The notes beneath the pieces are model-generated. The model ran no database searches, was not told the origin of the DNA, and saw only the letters and a list, made by a program, of their open reading frames with translations. A program made the translations under genes and the position numbers. From Pandoraea anhela (lineage in GTDB: Bacteria; Pseudomonadota; Gammaproteobacteria; Burkholderiales; Burkholderiaceae), in contig NZ_CABPSB010000009.1 of assembly GCF_902459655.1 (NCBI RefSeq), positions 62,001-126,000 of the forward strand: a stretch of DNA of 64,000 nucleotides, written 5' to 3'. Every line of letters begins with the position of its first letter. The first letter of the stretch is position 1. Of this stretch, positions 36,415-47,491 are shown one piece after another.

Positions 36415-36443
36415 CTTGAAACCACAGGGGATTGTCCGCACAT
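36415..36443 (+). promoter_or_regulatory. Sigma-32-like heat-shock promoter of clpB
   Basis: CTTGAAA (36415-36421) is an exact heat-shock -35 element. After 14 bases comes CCGCACAT (36436-36443), an approximate CCCCATnT -10 element. It is 34 bases before the clpB start, as expected for a chaperone gene. Confidence 0.55.
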
Positions 36444-36476
36444 CCGATCCAGAAAGACTTCTTACCGGAGCACTAG

Positions 36477-39104
36477 ATGCGACAAGACAAATTCACCACG
36501 CAGTTCCTGGAAGCGCTGGCTGATGCCCAAAGCATGGCAGTCGGTCGCGACCAGCAATATATCGAACCGCTGCACCTCCTCGCCGCGCTGATCGCCCAAC
36601 CCGAGGGTGCGGCGCGCTCGCTGCTGCAACGCGCAGGCGTGCAGGTGCAACCGCTGGCGCACGACATCGAGACGGCGATTGCGAAGCTGCCGCAGGTGCA
36701 GGGCACCGACGGCAACGTGCAGGTCGGCCGCGAACTCGCGGGCCTGCTCAATCAAGCCGACAAGGAAGCGCAGAAGCATGGCGACAGCTACATCGCCAGC
36801 GAAATGTTCCTGCTCGCCCTTGCCGACGACAAGGGCGATACGGGCAAGCTCGCCCGCGCTCGCGGCCTGACCCGTAAAGCGCTGGAAGCCGCCATCGAAG
36901 GCGTGCGCGGTGGCGCTTCCGTCGATAGTCAGGATGCCGAAAGTCAGCGCGAAGCCCTCAAGAAATACACGCTCGACCTGACCGAGCGTGCCGCCGCAGG
37001 CAAGCTCGATCCCGTGATCGGTCGCGACGACGAAATTCGTCGCACGATTCAGATCCTGCAACGCCGTACGAAGAACAACCCGGTACTCATCGGTGAGCCG
37101 GGCGTGGGCAAGACCGCCATTGTGGAAGGTCTCGCGCAGCGTATCGTCAACGGCGAAGTGCCGGAATCGCTCAAGAACAAGCGCGTGCTTGCACTCGACA
37201 TGGCCGGGTTGCTGGCCGGTGCGAAGTTCCGCGGCGAATTCGAAGAGCGCCTGAAGAGCGTGCTGAGCGATATCGCCAAGGACGAAGGCCGAACGATCCT
37301 GTTCATCGACGAAATCCATACGATGGTCGGGGCGGGCAAGGCCGAAGGTGCGATGGACGCGGGCAACATGCTCAAGCCGGCCCTTGCGCGCGGCGAGCTG
37401 CATTGCATCGGCGCGACGACGCTGGACGAGTATCGCAAGTACATCGAGAAAGACGCGGCCCTGGAGCGCCGTTTCCAGAAGGTGCTCGTCGAAGAGCCCA
37501 GCGTGGAGGCGACCATCGCCATTCTGCGCGGCTTGCAGGAGAAGTACGAACTGCACCACGGCGTGGAGATCACCGACCCGGCGATCGTGGCGGCGGCGGA
37601 ACTCAGCCAGCGCTACATCACCGATCGCTTCCTGCCGGACAAGGCCATCGACCTGATCGATGAGGCGGCGTCGAAGATCAAGATGGAAATCGACTCGAAG
37701 CCGGAAGTGATGGACAAGCTTGATCGTCGTCTCATCCAGTTGAAGATCGAGCGCGAAGCCGTCAAGAAGGAAACGGACGAAGCATCGCAGAAGCGTCTGG
37801 CGCTGATCGAGGAAGAAATTTCCCGTCTGGAGCGCGAGTACGCCGATCTCGAGGAAGTGTGGACAGCCGAGAAGGCCGCCGTCCAGGGGAGTGCGCAGGT
37901 CAAGGAAGAGATCGATCGTGTGCGTGCCGAGATTGCGAAGCTGCAACGCGAAGGCAAGCTCGACAAGGTCGCCGAGTTGCAATACGGCAAGCTGCCGCAA
38001 CTCGAAGCGCAGTTGAAGGATGCCGACGCCGCCGAGGCGGCGGGCCAGCAATCGCAGCCGCGTCTGTTGCGCACCCAGGTGGGTACGGAAGAGATCGCCG
38101 AAGTCGTCTCGCGCGCCACGGGCATTCCCGTGTCGAAGATGATGCAGGGCGAGCGAGAGAAGCTGCTCAATATGGAAGCGAAGCTCCACGAGCGGGTGGT
38201 CGGGCAGGACGAGGCGATTACTGCCGTGGCCGACGCCATCCGTCGTTCGCGCGCCGGGTTGTCGGATCCGAACCGTCCGTATGGTTCGTTCCTGTTCCTC
38301 GGGCCGACCGGCGTGGGCAAGACCGAGCTGTGCAAGGCGCTCGCGATGTTCCTGTTCGACTCGGAAGATCACCTCATCCGCATCGACATGAGCGAGTTCA
38401 TGGAGAAGCACAGCGTGGCGCGTCTGATCGGTGCGCCGCCGGGCTACGTCGGTTATGAGGAGGGCGGTTATCTCACCGAGGCCGTGCGTCGCAAGCCGTA
38501 CAGCGTGATCTTGCTCGACGAAGTCGAGAAGGCGCACCCGGATGTGTTCAACGTGCTGCTGCAAGTGCTGGACGATGGTCGGATGACCGACGGCCAGGGG
38601 CGCACCGTGGACTTCAAGAACACGGTGATCGTGATGACGTCGAACCTCGGGTCGTCGATGATTCAGTCGATGGTCGGCGAGCCGCAGGAACGGATCAAGG
38701 ACGCCGTGTGGACGGAGATCAAGGACCACTTCCGCCCCGAGTTCCTGAACCGGATCGACGAAGTCGTGGTGTTCCACGGCCTCGACCAGAAGCACATCGA
38801 GTCGATCGCCACGATCCAGATCGAGATTCTGCGTCGGCGTCTGGCGAAGCTCGACATGAACCTCGAAGTCACCGACGCGGCGCTCACGCATGTGGCGCGC
38901 GAGGGCTTCGACCCGGTGTTCGGGGCGCGTCCGCTCAAGCGGGCGATCCAGCAGGAGATCGAGAACCCGGTCGCCAAGCTGGTCCTCGCCGGCAAGTTCG
39001 GGCCGAAGGACACGATCCCGGTCGATTGGCGCAACGGACGCTTCACCTTCGAGGGCGAGTCCGCCGCACAGGTGAGCAAGGCGACCGAGGCCGCCGCCGA
39101 ATAA
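36477..39104 (+). CDS. clpB: Disaggregase chaperone ClpB
   Basis: A hexameric AAA+ ATPase that pulls proteins out of aggregates together with DnaK. The 875-residue protein has the N-domain (residues 1-150), NBD1 with Walker [17 protein letters not shown] near 205, the long coiled-coil middle domain (~400-540) and NBD2 with Walker [15 protein letters not shown] near 610. Pore loop GYVGYEEGG is present. It is slightly longer than E. coli ClpB (857), with Ala-rich sequence at the C-terminus. Followed by a terminator. Confidence 0.97.
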   Translation: MRQDKFTTQFLEALADAQSMAVGRDQQYIEPLHLLAALIAQPEGAARSLLQRAGVQVQPLAHDIETAIAKLPQVQGTDGNVQVGRELAGLLNQADKEAQKHGDSYIASEMFLLALADDKGDTGKLARARGLTRKALEAAIEGVRGGASVDSQDAESQREALKKYTLDLTERAAAGKLDPVIGRDDEIRRTIQILQRRTKNNPVLIGEPGVGKTAIVEGLAQRIVNGEVPESLKNKRVLALDMAGLLAGAKFRGEFEERLKSVLSDIAKDEGRTILFIDEIHTMVGAGKAEGAMDAGNMLKPALARGELHCIGATTLDEYRKYIEKDAALERRFQKVLVEEPSVEATIAILRGLQEKYELHHGVEITDPAIVAAAELSQRYITDRFLPDKAIDLIDEAASKIKMEIDSKPEVMDKLDRRLIQLKIEREAVKKETDEASQKRLALIEEEISRLEREYADLEEVWTAEKAAVQGSAQVKEEIDRVRAEIAKLQREGKLDKVAELQYGKLPQLEAQLKDADAAEAAGQQSQPRLLRTQVGTEEIAEVVSRATGIPVSKMMQGEREKLLNMEAKLHERVVGQDEAITAVADAIRRSRAGLSDPNRPYGSFLFLGPTGVGKTELCKALAMFLFDSEDHLIRIDMSEFMEKHSVARLIGAPPGYVGYEEGGYLTEAVRRKPYSVILLDEVEKAHPDVFNVLLQVLDDGRMTDGQGRTVDFKNTVIVMTSNLGSSMIQSMVGEPQERIKDAVWTEIKDHFRPEFLNRIDEVVVFHGLDQKHIESIATIQIEILRRRLAKLDMNLEVTDAALTHVAREGFDPVFGARPLKRAIQQEIENPVAKLVLAGKFGPKDTIPVDWRNGRFTFEGESAAQVSKATEAAAE

Positions 39105-39128
39105 GCCTGACAGGCTGAACGGCCGAAT

Positions 39129-39166
39129 CATCCCCGCGTTTCGCAAGGAGCGCGGGGATTTTTTTC
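39129..39166 (+). terminator. Rho-independent terminator after clpB
   Basis: ATCCCCGCG and CGCGGGGAT pair (9 bp), followed by seven T. Strong. Confidence 0.92.
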
Positions 39167-39328
39167 ATCGGCGTCGGCGTCGGCCTTGGCAGGGCAGCAT
39201 TTCATCGCATTTCAGGACGGTTCGAGACGCCGGGTGACGTTGGGTGTCACGTATGGAGCGTTTTGGGACGCCGCTTCAGGCGCGGCATCGCTATGTCACA
39301 ATCCTCGGCGAAAATTCGCGACCGCCGC

Positions 39329-39394
39329 GATTGGGCGGAGATTGGGCGGAGATTGGGCAGAGATTTGGCGGAGATTGGGCGGTGATTGGGCCGC
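39329..39394. repeat. Tandem repeat, 11-bp unit x6
   Basis: Six copies of GATTGGGCGGA, two exact and the others with one or two changes, in the 346-bp stretch between the clpB terminator and the next gene. No gene is seen in that stretch. The 11-bp period is close to one helical turn. Confidence 0.9.
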
Positions 39395-39512
39395 GACCGC
39401 TCGCGCCGTGCGGCGACCGTCTGCGGCTCGCACCGACCGTTCGTCGCACGCGGCGTGCTTCCCGGACGCCGGATTTTTATCGTGATGCCAGGAACGACGA
39501 GACGAGGGCATC

Positions 39513-40001
39513 ATGACGACGATGGTGGGTGTGCATCTGGGCGCTGCGTTAGCGGCGGTGATCGTGGGCGGTGGCGTCCTGTGGGCGCGCAAGGGTACCG
39601 CGAGGCACCGGTGGTTCGGCCGGCTTTGGGCCGCCGCGATGGTGGCGACGGCAGCGACGAGCTTCGGCATTCGCGAATTGGGGAAGGGACATCTCTCCTG
39701 GCTCCACGCGCTTTCGGCTTACGTACTGGTGAGTCTCGTGCTCGCCGTGCTGGCGATTCGGCGGGGCAACGTGCGGGCGCACCGCAGGCAGATGGCAGGC
39801 CTGTACGCAGGGCTCGTCATCGCCGGCGTGGCAGCTGTCGCAATGCCGGGAAGGACGCTCGGTATTGCGATGGCGAAGATGTGGCAACATGGCACGCCGT
39901 CGGGAACGTCCGACGCGAGTCGTACGGCGCGGGATTTGGATTCCCGCGACGGCAGGCATGGCGGGAACGGAGAGAGGAGCGACAAGCAGGCAGGTGCATG
40001 A
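39513..40001 (+). CDS. DUF2306-like small membrane protein
   Basis: A 162-residue protein with four hydrophobic segments in the first ~120 residues (VHLGAALAAVIVGGGVLWA at the start, then repeated His-rich loops such as HRWFGRLWAA and HRRQMAGLYAG). The layout resembles DUF2306 membrane proteins, which have no established function. The last ~40 residues are polar and low complexity. It is 125 bases upstream of a sensor kinase gene and could be cotranscribed with it. Confidence 0.65.
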   Translation: MTTMVGVHLGAALAAVIVGGGVLWARKGTARHRWFGRLWAAAMVATAATSFGIRELGKGHLSWLHALSAYVLVSLVLAVLAIRRGNVRAHRRQMAGLYAGLVIAGVAAVAMPGRTLGIAMAKMWQHGTPSGTSDASRTARDLDSRDGRHGGNGERSDKQAGA

Positions 40002-40126
40002 CAACCAACGCATAGACCAGTACCCAGGCAAAGCGCCGCGCCTGGCGCGCCGCCGTCCGGGCCGAGCCGGCTTGCCTGAACGCAACCGAGCCGAACGGGG
40101 ACAAGCCGCGCAGAGGGCGTAACACC

Positions 40127-41308
40127 ATGACGTCGACCATGAAATCACCGCTATCCCCTCAGACCGTGCATGCGGGCGCCCGCAAGGCGCCGCACGGCCT
40201 ATGGTATCGGGGGCTTCGGGAACTGGCCGGTATCCTGCTGTTCAACACGGCGGTGGCGGGCGTGCTCTGGGTGATCGGCTTCGGCGGCACGTTCACGCAG
40301 AACCTCGTCTTCAGCCAGTGCATCGGTATCGCCATCGCCTTGATCATCGATGGTGGCCGCCGGGTGATCTGGCGAGACGCCAGACCGTCGATGCCATGGT
40401 TTCTGCTGCTCGTCGTTTTCGGCTGCGGCGCCGGGCTCGCGCTCGGGATTGCCACGGGCACGGCGTTGCTGGGATTGCCGATGTCGATGTGGCGACCCGT
40501 GAACGGTCACGCGTTGCCCTTCGTGCTGTTGATCGCGCTGATCGCCACGGCCATTGGGAGCTATCACGGCTGGTCCCGGGCGCGCATTGCGCAGTTGCGG
40601 GAGGCGGCGTTGCAGCAGGCACTGCATCAGGCGGCCGTGGACCGGCAACTGGTGTCTGCGCAACTCCAGACGCTCCAGGCGCAACTGGAGCCGCACTTTC
40701 TCTTCAACGTACTCGCCAATCTCGACTCGCTCATCGCGAGCGACCCGTCGCGGGCCCGCGCGTTGCTCGGTCATCTCAATCGCTTTTTGCGGGCTTCGCT
40801 CACGGCGACCCGTGCCGATGTGACGACGCTCGCCGACGAATTCGCGTTGCTCGACATGCTGCTGGCGATTCAGGGGGTACGTTTCGGCGAGCGTTTGCGT
40901 TACGCATTCGATTTGCCGGACGAGTGTCGCGCGGTGACGTTGCCGCCGATGCTGGTGCAGCCGCTGGTCGAAAATGCCGTCAAGCATGGTGTCGAACCGT
41001 CGGCCACGGGCGCGACGGTGAGCGTAAGCGCCCGGCTGGAGCGAGCGGCATCCGGCGTGACGCATGTCGTATTGCGCGTCGCGGACGACGGCGTCGGCTT
41101 TGCCGCGGGCGATGCAACGCAGTCAGGTCGTTGGCGCGACCCGCATGCGACGCGCGCGGCCGGTCTGGGACTGGCAAATATTCGGGAGCGCTTGCGGGTG
41201 CTCTATGGCGACGAGGCGCGTCTCACGCTCAGCGAAGGCGTGCCGCGAGGTGTCGTCGCAACATTGCGCATGCCGGTGGCAGTGTCCGGCAGCGCAAGTG
41301 GCACATAG
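40127..41308 (+). CDS. LytS/YehU-type sensor histidine kinase
   Basis: A 393-residue membrane kinase. Four hydrophobic segments occupy about residues 28-150. The His_kinase domain has the phospho-acceptor His in QLEPHFLFNVLANLDSL, typical of LytS-like kinases, and the ATPase part has the N box ENAVKHG and the G box GLGLANIRERL. The input signal is unknown. The cognate LytTR regulator starts 17 bases downstream. Confidence 0.92.
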   Translation: MTSTMKSPLSPQTVHAGARKAPHGLWYRGLRELAGILLFNTAVAGVLWVIGFGGTFTQNLVFSQCIGIAIALIIDGGRRVIWRDARPSMPWFLLLVVFGCGAGLALGIATGTALLGLPMSMWRPVNGHALPFVLLIALIATAIGSYHGWSRARIAQLREAALQQALHQAAVDRQLVSAQLQTLQAQLEPHFLFNVLANLDSLIASDPSRARALLGHLNRFLRASLTATRADVTTLADEFALLDMLLAIQGVRFGERLRYAFDLPDECRAVTLPPMLVQPLVENAVKHGVEPSATGATVSVSARLERAASGVTHVVLRVADDGVGFAAGDATQSGRWRDPHATRAAGLGLANIRERLRVLYGDEARLTLSEGVPRGVVATLRMPVAVSGSASGT

Positions 41309-41325
41309 GTTTCTAGTCGCAGAGA

Positions 41326-42246
41326 GTGGAGTGCATGACATCCCCCGTTGCCCTGATTGCCGAAGACGAACCGTTGCTCGCCGATGCGCTGCGCGCCATG
41401 CTGGCGCAAGCGTGGCCCGAGTTACACGTGCTGCCCGACGCGCCCGACGGCACGTCGGCGATTGCCGCCATCGCGCAATCGCACCCGGATGTCGTGTTTC
41501 TCGACATCTCGATGCCGGGCGCGACCGGTATCGATGTCGCCCGCGCCTGTGCACGGCTGACCCGGCCGCCGCAGATCGTGTTCGTGACGGCTTTCGACCG
41601 CTTCGCCATCGACGCTTTCGATGTCGCCGCCGTCGACTATCTGCTCAAGCCGGTCGAGCCGGAGCGTCTGGCGCGTACGGTGGCGCGCGTGCGTGACCGG
41701 CTGGCCGCGCCGACGGGTGACACGCTCGCGCAGTTGCTCACGACGTTGCGCACGCATCTCGAGGCCGTGCCGCGTGAGACGAGTGCGAGGAAGCCGATGC
41801 AGCCAACACAGCCGGCAAATGCGCACGATGGCACGAACGGAACGTACGACGTGAACGAGAGGAACGGGCCGGGCGGGGCGCGCGCGACACGGCCATCGTC
41901 CGTGTCGCAGGCACCACGGGAGTATCTGCAATTCGTGCGTGCGTCGGTGCGCGACGAGATCCGGATCGTGCCCGTCGAGGAGATCTGCTTTTTCGAAGCG
42001 GCGGACAAGTACGTCGTGGTCGCAACCGCCGACGGCGATCTGCTGATCCGCACGAGTCTGCGTGAGCTATTGCCGCAGCTCGATCCGTCGCGCTTCTGGC
42101 AGGTGCATCGCAGCACCGTGGTCAACGTGGGCGAGGTCGTGAGTGCGCAGCACACGCCGCTCGGCCGTCTGACGCTCAAGCTCAAACGCCGCAAGGACCG
42201 CGTGGCGGTCAGTCGCCAATACGCTCACCTGTTCCGACAGATGTGA
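41326..42246 (+). CDS. LytTR-family response regulator
   Basis: A 306-residue two-domain regulator. The receiver (residues 5-120) has acidic Glu10/Asp11 and phospho-acceptor Asp57 (VVFLDISMPGATG). A low-complexity linker of ~60 residues, rich in Asn, Gly and Thr, follows. The C-terminal LytTR DNA-binding domain (~205-305) has the pattern EEICFFEAADKYVVV and FWQVHRSTVVNV. The linker is long for the family. Its 3' end overlaps the convergent AraC gene by 38 bases. Confidence 0.92.
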   Translation: MECMTSPVALIAEDEPLLADALRAMLAQAWPELHVLPDAPDGTSAIAAIAQSHPDVVFLDISMPGATGIDVARACARLTRPPQIVFVTAFDRFAIDAFDVAAVDYLLKPVEPERLARTVARVRDRLAAPTGDTLAQLLTTLRTHLEAVPRETSARKPMQPTQPANAHDGTNGTYDVNERNGPGGARATRPSSVSQAPREYLQFVRASVRDEIRIVPVEEICFFEAADKYVVVATADGDLLIRTSLRELLPQLDPSRFWQVHRSTVVNVGEVVSAQHTPLGRLTLKLKRRKDRVAVSRQYAHLFRQM

Positions 42247-43093
42247 TGTCCGGCGGCGTGGCGAAGAAGTCGGTCGGGGTGCGTCCGAAGGTGCGTTTGA
42301 ACATCGCGGAAAACGCGCTCTGACTCCGGTAGCCGAGTTCGCGCGCGATGCGGGCGAGCGGGTAGCCTTTGGACGCGAGCGGGATCGCCTGCGCGAGCAC
42401 GGCCTGCTGGCGCCACTGCACGAAACTCATATTCAGTTCCTGCCGGAACAGGCGGCCGATGGTCCGCGGGCTGGCGCCGGCGTATCGCGCCCACTGGTCG
42501 AGCGTCCATGCGCGCGCCGGGTTGTCGAGCATGGCGTTGCACAGCGTCAGTAACCGCTTGTCGCGCGGCAGCGGGACTTCCAGCGGGAGCGGCGAGGCGC
42601 GGCGCAATTCGTCCAGAATGAGACCGCCGAGCAGTTGTTCGCGCGGCGCGTCGAGGTCCGACGCCGGCACGTCGATGGCGGCGATCAGTTCACGCAGCAA
42701 GGGCGAGACTTCCACGACACGACAGTGATCGAGGCCGGACGGAATGACGTCCGGATGGACGTAAAGGGTGCGCAGATAGGACGGTTCGTTGACCCGCAGG
42801 CTGTGCTCGGTGTCGGGCGGAATCCAGATCGCGCGCGAGGGCGGCACGATCCATGCCGCGTCTGCGACGGCGATCTGAATGACGCCTCGCGGCGTATAAG
42901 CGACCTGCGCCCACGCATGGCGATGACTCGGTACGCAGATACCGTCGCGCAACGGCCGCGCGCGCAGGCGTACCGGACGCGCTCGCGTCGGCATGAAGGT
43001 GTCGGGAACGACGTAGGCGTCGAACTCGCTCTGAACGTGGGCGGGCGGCTCGGCCGCCTTCGGACCGGACGGCTCGGGCGCAGGATTCGGCAT
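42209..43093 (-). CDS. AraC-family transcriptional regulator
   Basis: A 294-residue protein with an N-terminal cupin sensing domain (HRHAWAQVAYTPRGVI ... WIPPDTEHSL) and a C-terminal pair of helix-turn-helices (ARYAGASPRTIGRLFRQEL and IARELGYRSQSAFSAMFKRTFG, residues ~200-280). It resembles the NimR/YidF-like type that often controls an adjacent drug exporter. The divergent neighbour is a GGCT-like gene 73 bases away, with a DMT exporter beyond. The target is not proven. Confidence 0.88.
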   Translation of the reverse strand: MPNPAPEPSGPKAAEPPAHVQSEFDAYVVPDTFMPTRARPVRLRARPLRDGICVPSHRHAWAQVAYTPRGVIQIAVADAAWIVPPSRAIWIPPDTEHSLRVNEPSYLRTLYVHPDVIPSGLDHCRVVEVSPLLRELIAAIDVPASDLDAPREQLLGGLILDELRRASPLPLEVPLPRDKRLLTLCNAMLDNPARAWTLDQWARYAGASPRTIGRLFRQELNMSFVQWRQQAVLAQAIPLASKGYPLARIARELGYRSQSAFSAMFKRTFGRTPTDFFATPPDITSVGTGERIGD

Positions 43094-43166
43094 GGCGTGG
43101 TCGCGACAATAGGATTTTTGTAAGTGTAAACTCGTTGTCTGTCACTTTCGATTCGGAATCCCCGAC

Positions 43167-43673
43167 ATGACGACCGCTGTGCACGACGCCTTTCCCCCCT
43201 CCCGCGCTACCGATACGCATGACGCGCATGACTCGCATGACGCTGCCGTTCATGTCTTTGTCTACGGCACGCTGCGCGCGGGCGAGATCAACGACATGAT
43301 GCGCGCGGCGGCGCGACACGGTATTGCAGCGCCGGCCTATGTGGGCACGTCCATGCTCGGCGGCCGGCTCTACGACTTCGGTCAGTACCCGGGCATGGTG
43401 CTCGATGCCCGCCAGGCGGGGCAGGCCGAAGGTGTCACGGGCGACATTTACCGTATTTCGCCGGCGTTGATTCCGGTGCTCGACGAGATCGAGGCCGTCT
43501 ATCCGGGAGAAGCGGGGTTGTTCGTTCGCGAGGTGCGCGACGTGATGTGCGATGGTGCGGCCTACGCGTGCATCGTCTATCCCGTGAGCGAATCGGCCGT
43601 GAGCCAGCTACCGCAGATTTCCGGCGGCGACTGGGTGGCGTATCGCCGTGCGCGGGACGCGAGCGTGGCGTGA
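43167..43673 (+). CDS. Gamma-glutamylcyclotransferase-like (AIG2/GGCT) protein
   Basis: A 168-residue protein. The GGCT fold begins at HVFVYGTLRAGEIN near residue 30 and includes GGRLYDFGQYPGMV and the catalytic-type Glu in VLDEIEAV. It may release 5-oxoproline from a gamma-glutamyl amine or peptide; the substrate is unknown. The N-terminal 28 residues are a His/Asp-rich segment (DTHDAHDSHDAAVH) encoded by short GCATGAC repeats, which could bind metal or be an over-extended start. Confidence 0.8.
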   Translation: MTTAVHDAFPPSRATDTHDAHDSHDAAVHVFVYGTLRAGEINDMMRAAARHGIAAPAYVGTSMLGGRLYDFGQYPGMVLDARQAGQAEGVTGDIYRISPALIPVLDEIEAVYPGEAGLFVREVRDVMCDGAAYACIVYPVSESAVSQLPQISGGDWVAYRRARDASVA

Positions 43674-43882
43674 GCGGGCGCTGGCCGCTGGGCGCTTGTG
43701 AAGGTTCGACGACGGCGATCGGCGGGCGGCCACACCTGACCAGCCGACGAAACGCAGCGCGTAACGCGACGCGCCAGCCAATGGCGCCATGTCCGATTAT
43801 GACCAGCGTCGTCGCGGCCGATGTGGGACGATTCGTGCATCCCGATTCTTTCCGGACGGTGACTCGCGCCGTCTGTCTCATC

Positions 43883-44794
43883 ATGCGTTCATCCGATATC
43901 GCCCGTTTGCTCGCGCTCTCCGCCATCTGGGGCGCGAGCTTTCTCTTCATGCGCATCATCGTGCCCGCGCTCGGGCCGTTGCCCACGGCGTTTTTCCGCG
44001 TGCTGCTGGGCGCCGTCGGTCTGGCCGTGATCCTGCTCGCACTGCGCGTTCGCTGGGAATTCAAAGGATTACTGGGGGCGTCGATGCTGCTCGGCGTCAT
44101 CAACTCCGGCATTCCGTTCGTGATGTACTGCCTTGCCGCGCGTGTCCTGCCGGCCGGATACTCCGCGATCCTCAATGCCACCACGCCGATGATGGGCGTC
44201 GTCATCGGCACGCTGTTCTTCCGTGAGCGTCTGACCAGTGCGAAGAGCTGGGGTGTGGTGCTCGGCCTCACCGGCGTGGCCGTACTCACGCGCACCGGAC
44301 CGGTCACCATGTCGGGGCCGGTTGTGATGGGCGCGCTGGCGTGTCTGGTCGCCACGTCCTGCTACGGCCTGGCGGGGTATCTCACGAAGCGCTGGATTAC
44401 CGAGCGCGGTGGCCTCGATGCCAAGCTCGTCGCGTTCGGCAGTCAGTTGGGCGCGACTATCGTCCTGCTGCCGTTCTTCGGCTACGTGTCGGCGACGTCC
44501 GGTATTCCCGGGCCTGTGACCGGCGGCGTGTGGGCGGCCATGGCGGCCCTCGGCTTTCTGTGCAGCGCCGTTGCCTACGTGTTGTTCTTCCGCCTGATCG
44601 CCGATCTGGGGCCGTTGCGCTCGCTGACCGTTACTTTCCTGATCCCGCCTTTCGGCGTGCTGTGGGGCGCATTGTTCCTGAACGAAGCCGTCACGATGGC
44701 GCACTTCTTCGGCGGATGTTTCATCGCGTTGGCAGTCTGGCTCGTGTGCAAGCCGCCCAAGGCCGTCCCGTCCGCCCCTCGGGCCGCGTCTTAG
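43883..44794 (+). CDS. DMT-superfamily (EamA) transporter
   Basis: A 303-residue membrane protein with ten hydrophobic segments, formed by two EamA repeats. It starts MRSSDIARLLALSAIWGASF, the usual EamA beginning. The second repeat ends FLNEAVTMAHFFGGCFIALAV. A likely metabolite or drug exporter; the substrate is unknown. An in-frame extension of 31 or more codons upstream is possible but does not look like a membrane-protein N-terminus. A terminator follows. Confidence 0.88.
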   Translation: MRSSDIARLLALSAIWGASFLFMRIIVPALGPLPTAFFRVLLGAVGLAVILLALRVRWEFKGLLGASMLLGVINSGIPFVMYCLAARVLPAGYSAILNATTPMMGVVIGTLFFRERLTSAKSWGVVLGLTGVAVLTRTGPVTMSGPVVMGALACLVATSCYGLAGYLTKRWITERGGLDAKLVAFGSQLGATIVLLPFFGYVSATSGIPGPVTGGVWAAMAALGFLCSAVAYVLFFRLIADLGPLRSLTVTFLIPPFGVLWGALFLNEAVTMAHFFGGCFIALAVWLVCKPPKAVPSAPRAAS

Positions 44795-44869
44795 GGGGGG
44801 GCGTCGCCCCCCGGCGCTTCCGAAAGCCTCAGGCGGACGATGCCGTCAGGGGTGAACCCGTTTCCCCCA

Positions 44870-44900
44870 AGGCCGATGACCCGCGTCATCGGCTTTTTTC
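44870..44900 (+). terminator. Rho-independent terminator after the DMT transporter gene
   Basis: GCCGATGAC-CCGC-GTCATCGGC (9-bp stem) followed by TTTTTT. A G8 run (44794-44801) begins at the gene's last base. Confidence 0.92.
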
Positions 44901-45203
44901 ATGATGTGGAATGTCTTTGCGGTGCGTAAAAATTTGCGCTGCTTGGCACAACACATCGATTTCAGAAAGGAAAATAGTGTTTCGCATTAAGAAATTATTT
45001 TGTTATCTATTTGATTTTAATAAATAAAAAAGTTGTGTTTGAGCGGCGATTCGTTCTGTTGCGTTGCGTGAGAAATCCCTAAACTCTTATACAAGACCTG
45101 CCGATCTGGACACGCCGAAAGCGGTCAACCGCAGTGCCGGCGATCACAAGGCAGCAAAAAGTTACCCCTTTTTATCTGTATCGAGAAACCAGGAGAGATC
45201 ATC
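44901..45203. other. AT-rich upstream region of aceA
   Basis: About 300 bases without a gene. The part around 44960-45040 is strongly AT-rich against a GC-rich genome, which may act as an upstream element or regulator site for aceA. The promoter is listed separately. Confidence 0.6.
45064..45093 (+). promoter_or_regulatory. Promoter of aceA
   Basis: TTGCGT (45064-45069), an 18-base spacer and TATACA (45088-45093). The leader is about 105 bases. The AT-rich block lies just upstream of the -35 box. Confidence 0.6.
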
Positions 45204-46526
<1,323 letters not shown>

Positions 46527-46695
46527 CCGGGCTGAGGGAGGGCGCGACGCGCCCGCCGGTCGCGATGCGCGTGGGGGCGCATCGGTATCGGCGCGGCGAT
46601 GTCGCGTGGTGACTGCGCGTCCGGCCTATCCGGCCGGGGACACTCTGACGGCGTTCCCGTCGCGGTTAGGGTGGCAATGCACGCCTGACGAGAAG

Positions 46696-46731
46696 AGGCT
46701 CGTGAGCTTATCCGGCTCACGGGCCTTTTTT
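46696..46731 (+). terminator. Rho-independent terminator after aceA
   Basis: GGCTCGTGAGC and GCTCACGGGCC pair with one mismatch around a 7-base loop, followed by TTTTTT. The aceA-usp gap (250 bp) holds nothing else that I can recognise. Confidence 0.88.
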
Positions 46732-46776
46732 CATGGCGCGGGCGTGTCACGAGCGACATACCCGCGCCGCACCGCA

Positions 46777-47214
46777 TCAACGGTAGACGAGTACCGGAAT
46801 CTTGGAGTGCACGAGCACGCGTTGCGTCTCGCTGCCGAGCAGCAGACTCGTGAGTCCGCGCCTGCCGTGCGATGCCATCAGAATGACGTCGCAACCGTGG
46901 CGTTGCGCCGCGTCGATGATGCCCAGATAAGGCGCAGGGAATGTCGAACTGTCGCGCGCGAACGGCACGCCCGCAGCGGCGGCGGCTTTCGCCAGTTCAT
47001 CCAGATGTGCGCATGCCTCTTCGGCGATCCGTTCACTGAAAGTGGCCGGCGCTTCGAGCACGTATTCGCTGAAAGGGGAGTAAGGGTACTCGGCAAGACA
47101 ACAATAGCCGGTGACTTTGGCGTTGAGCGCTCGCGCCAGTTCGAGTCCGCCGGTGACGGCCTTTTCGGATAGCTCCGAGCCGTCGGTCGGAATGAGGATA
47201 TGGGTAAACAACAT
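46777..47214 (-). CDS. Universal stress protein (UspA family)
   Basis: A 145-residue single UspA domain. It starts MLFTHILIPTDGSELSEKAV and ends with the nucleotide-loop region MASHGRRGLTSLLLGSETQRVL, whose G-2x-G-9x-G-S pattern suggests ATP binding. The ATG at 47214 has GGGAGG close upstream. It is convergent with aceA. The 277-bp gap to the next gene shows no other gene. Confidence 0.92.
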   Translation of the reverse strand: MLFTHILIPTDGSELSEKAVTGGLELARALNAKVTGYCCLAEYPYSPFSEYVLEAPATFSERIAEEACAHLDELAKAAAAAGVPFARDSSTFPAPYLGIIDAAQRHGCDVILMASHGRRGLTSLLLGSETQRVLVHSKIPVLVYR

Positions 47215-47491
47215 ATGACCTCCCGCAGTTGGCGTTGCTGAACACGCGTTCACAGGCTCGCGCAGGTATTACGGTCTTGCCCCTGTCCGCCACCGAGCCA
47301 TTGCCGACGCCACCTGCGCATCGATTGCGGACCCTTCGTTTCGATTCTATGGCTTTGGCGCGCCGCAGCAACGGGGGCAAACCCGGTGCTCATGCGCGAT
47401 GTCGATTATTGAGACGCGAACGACATGTCAAACGTTCCGCATAGGGGGGCGCCGGATCGACGCGCTTCGTGGTCCGGCGGGTCGCCCGTTC

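Noticed and set aside
36415-36443. Novel regulator site before clpB
   Set aside because: The CTTGAAA element is the ordinary heat-shock sigma-32 promoter expected for this gene.
39329-39394. CRISPR array
   Set aside because: The units are directly abutting 11-bp copies without spacers and no cas genes are present.
44960-45040. AT-rich block upstream of aceA as a sign of horizontal transfer
   Set aside because: The block is short, flanked by core genes, contains no mobile-element ends, and is better explained as promoter-associated DNA.
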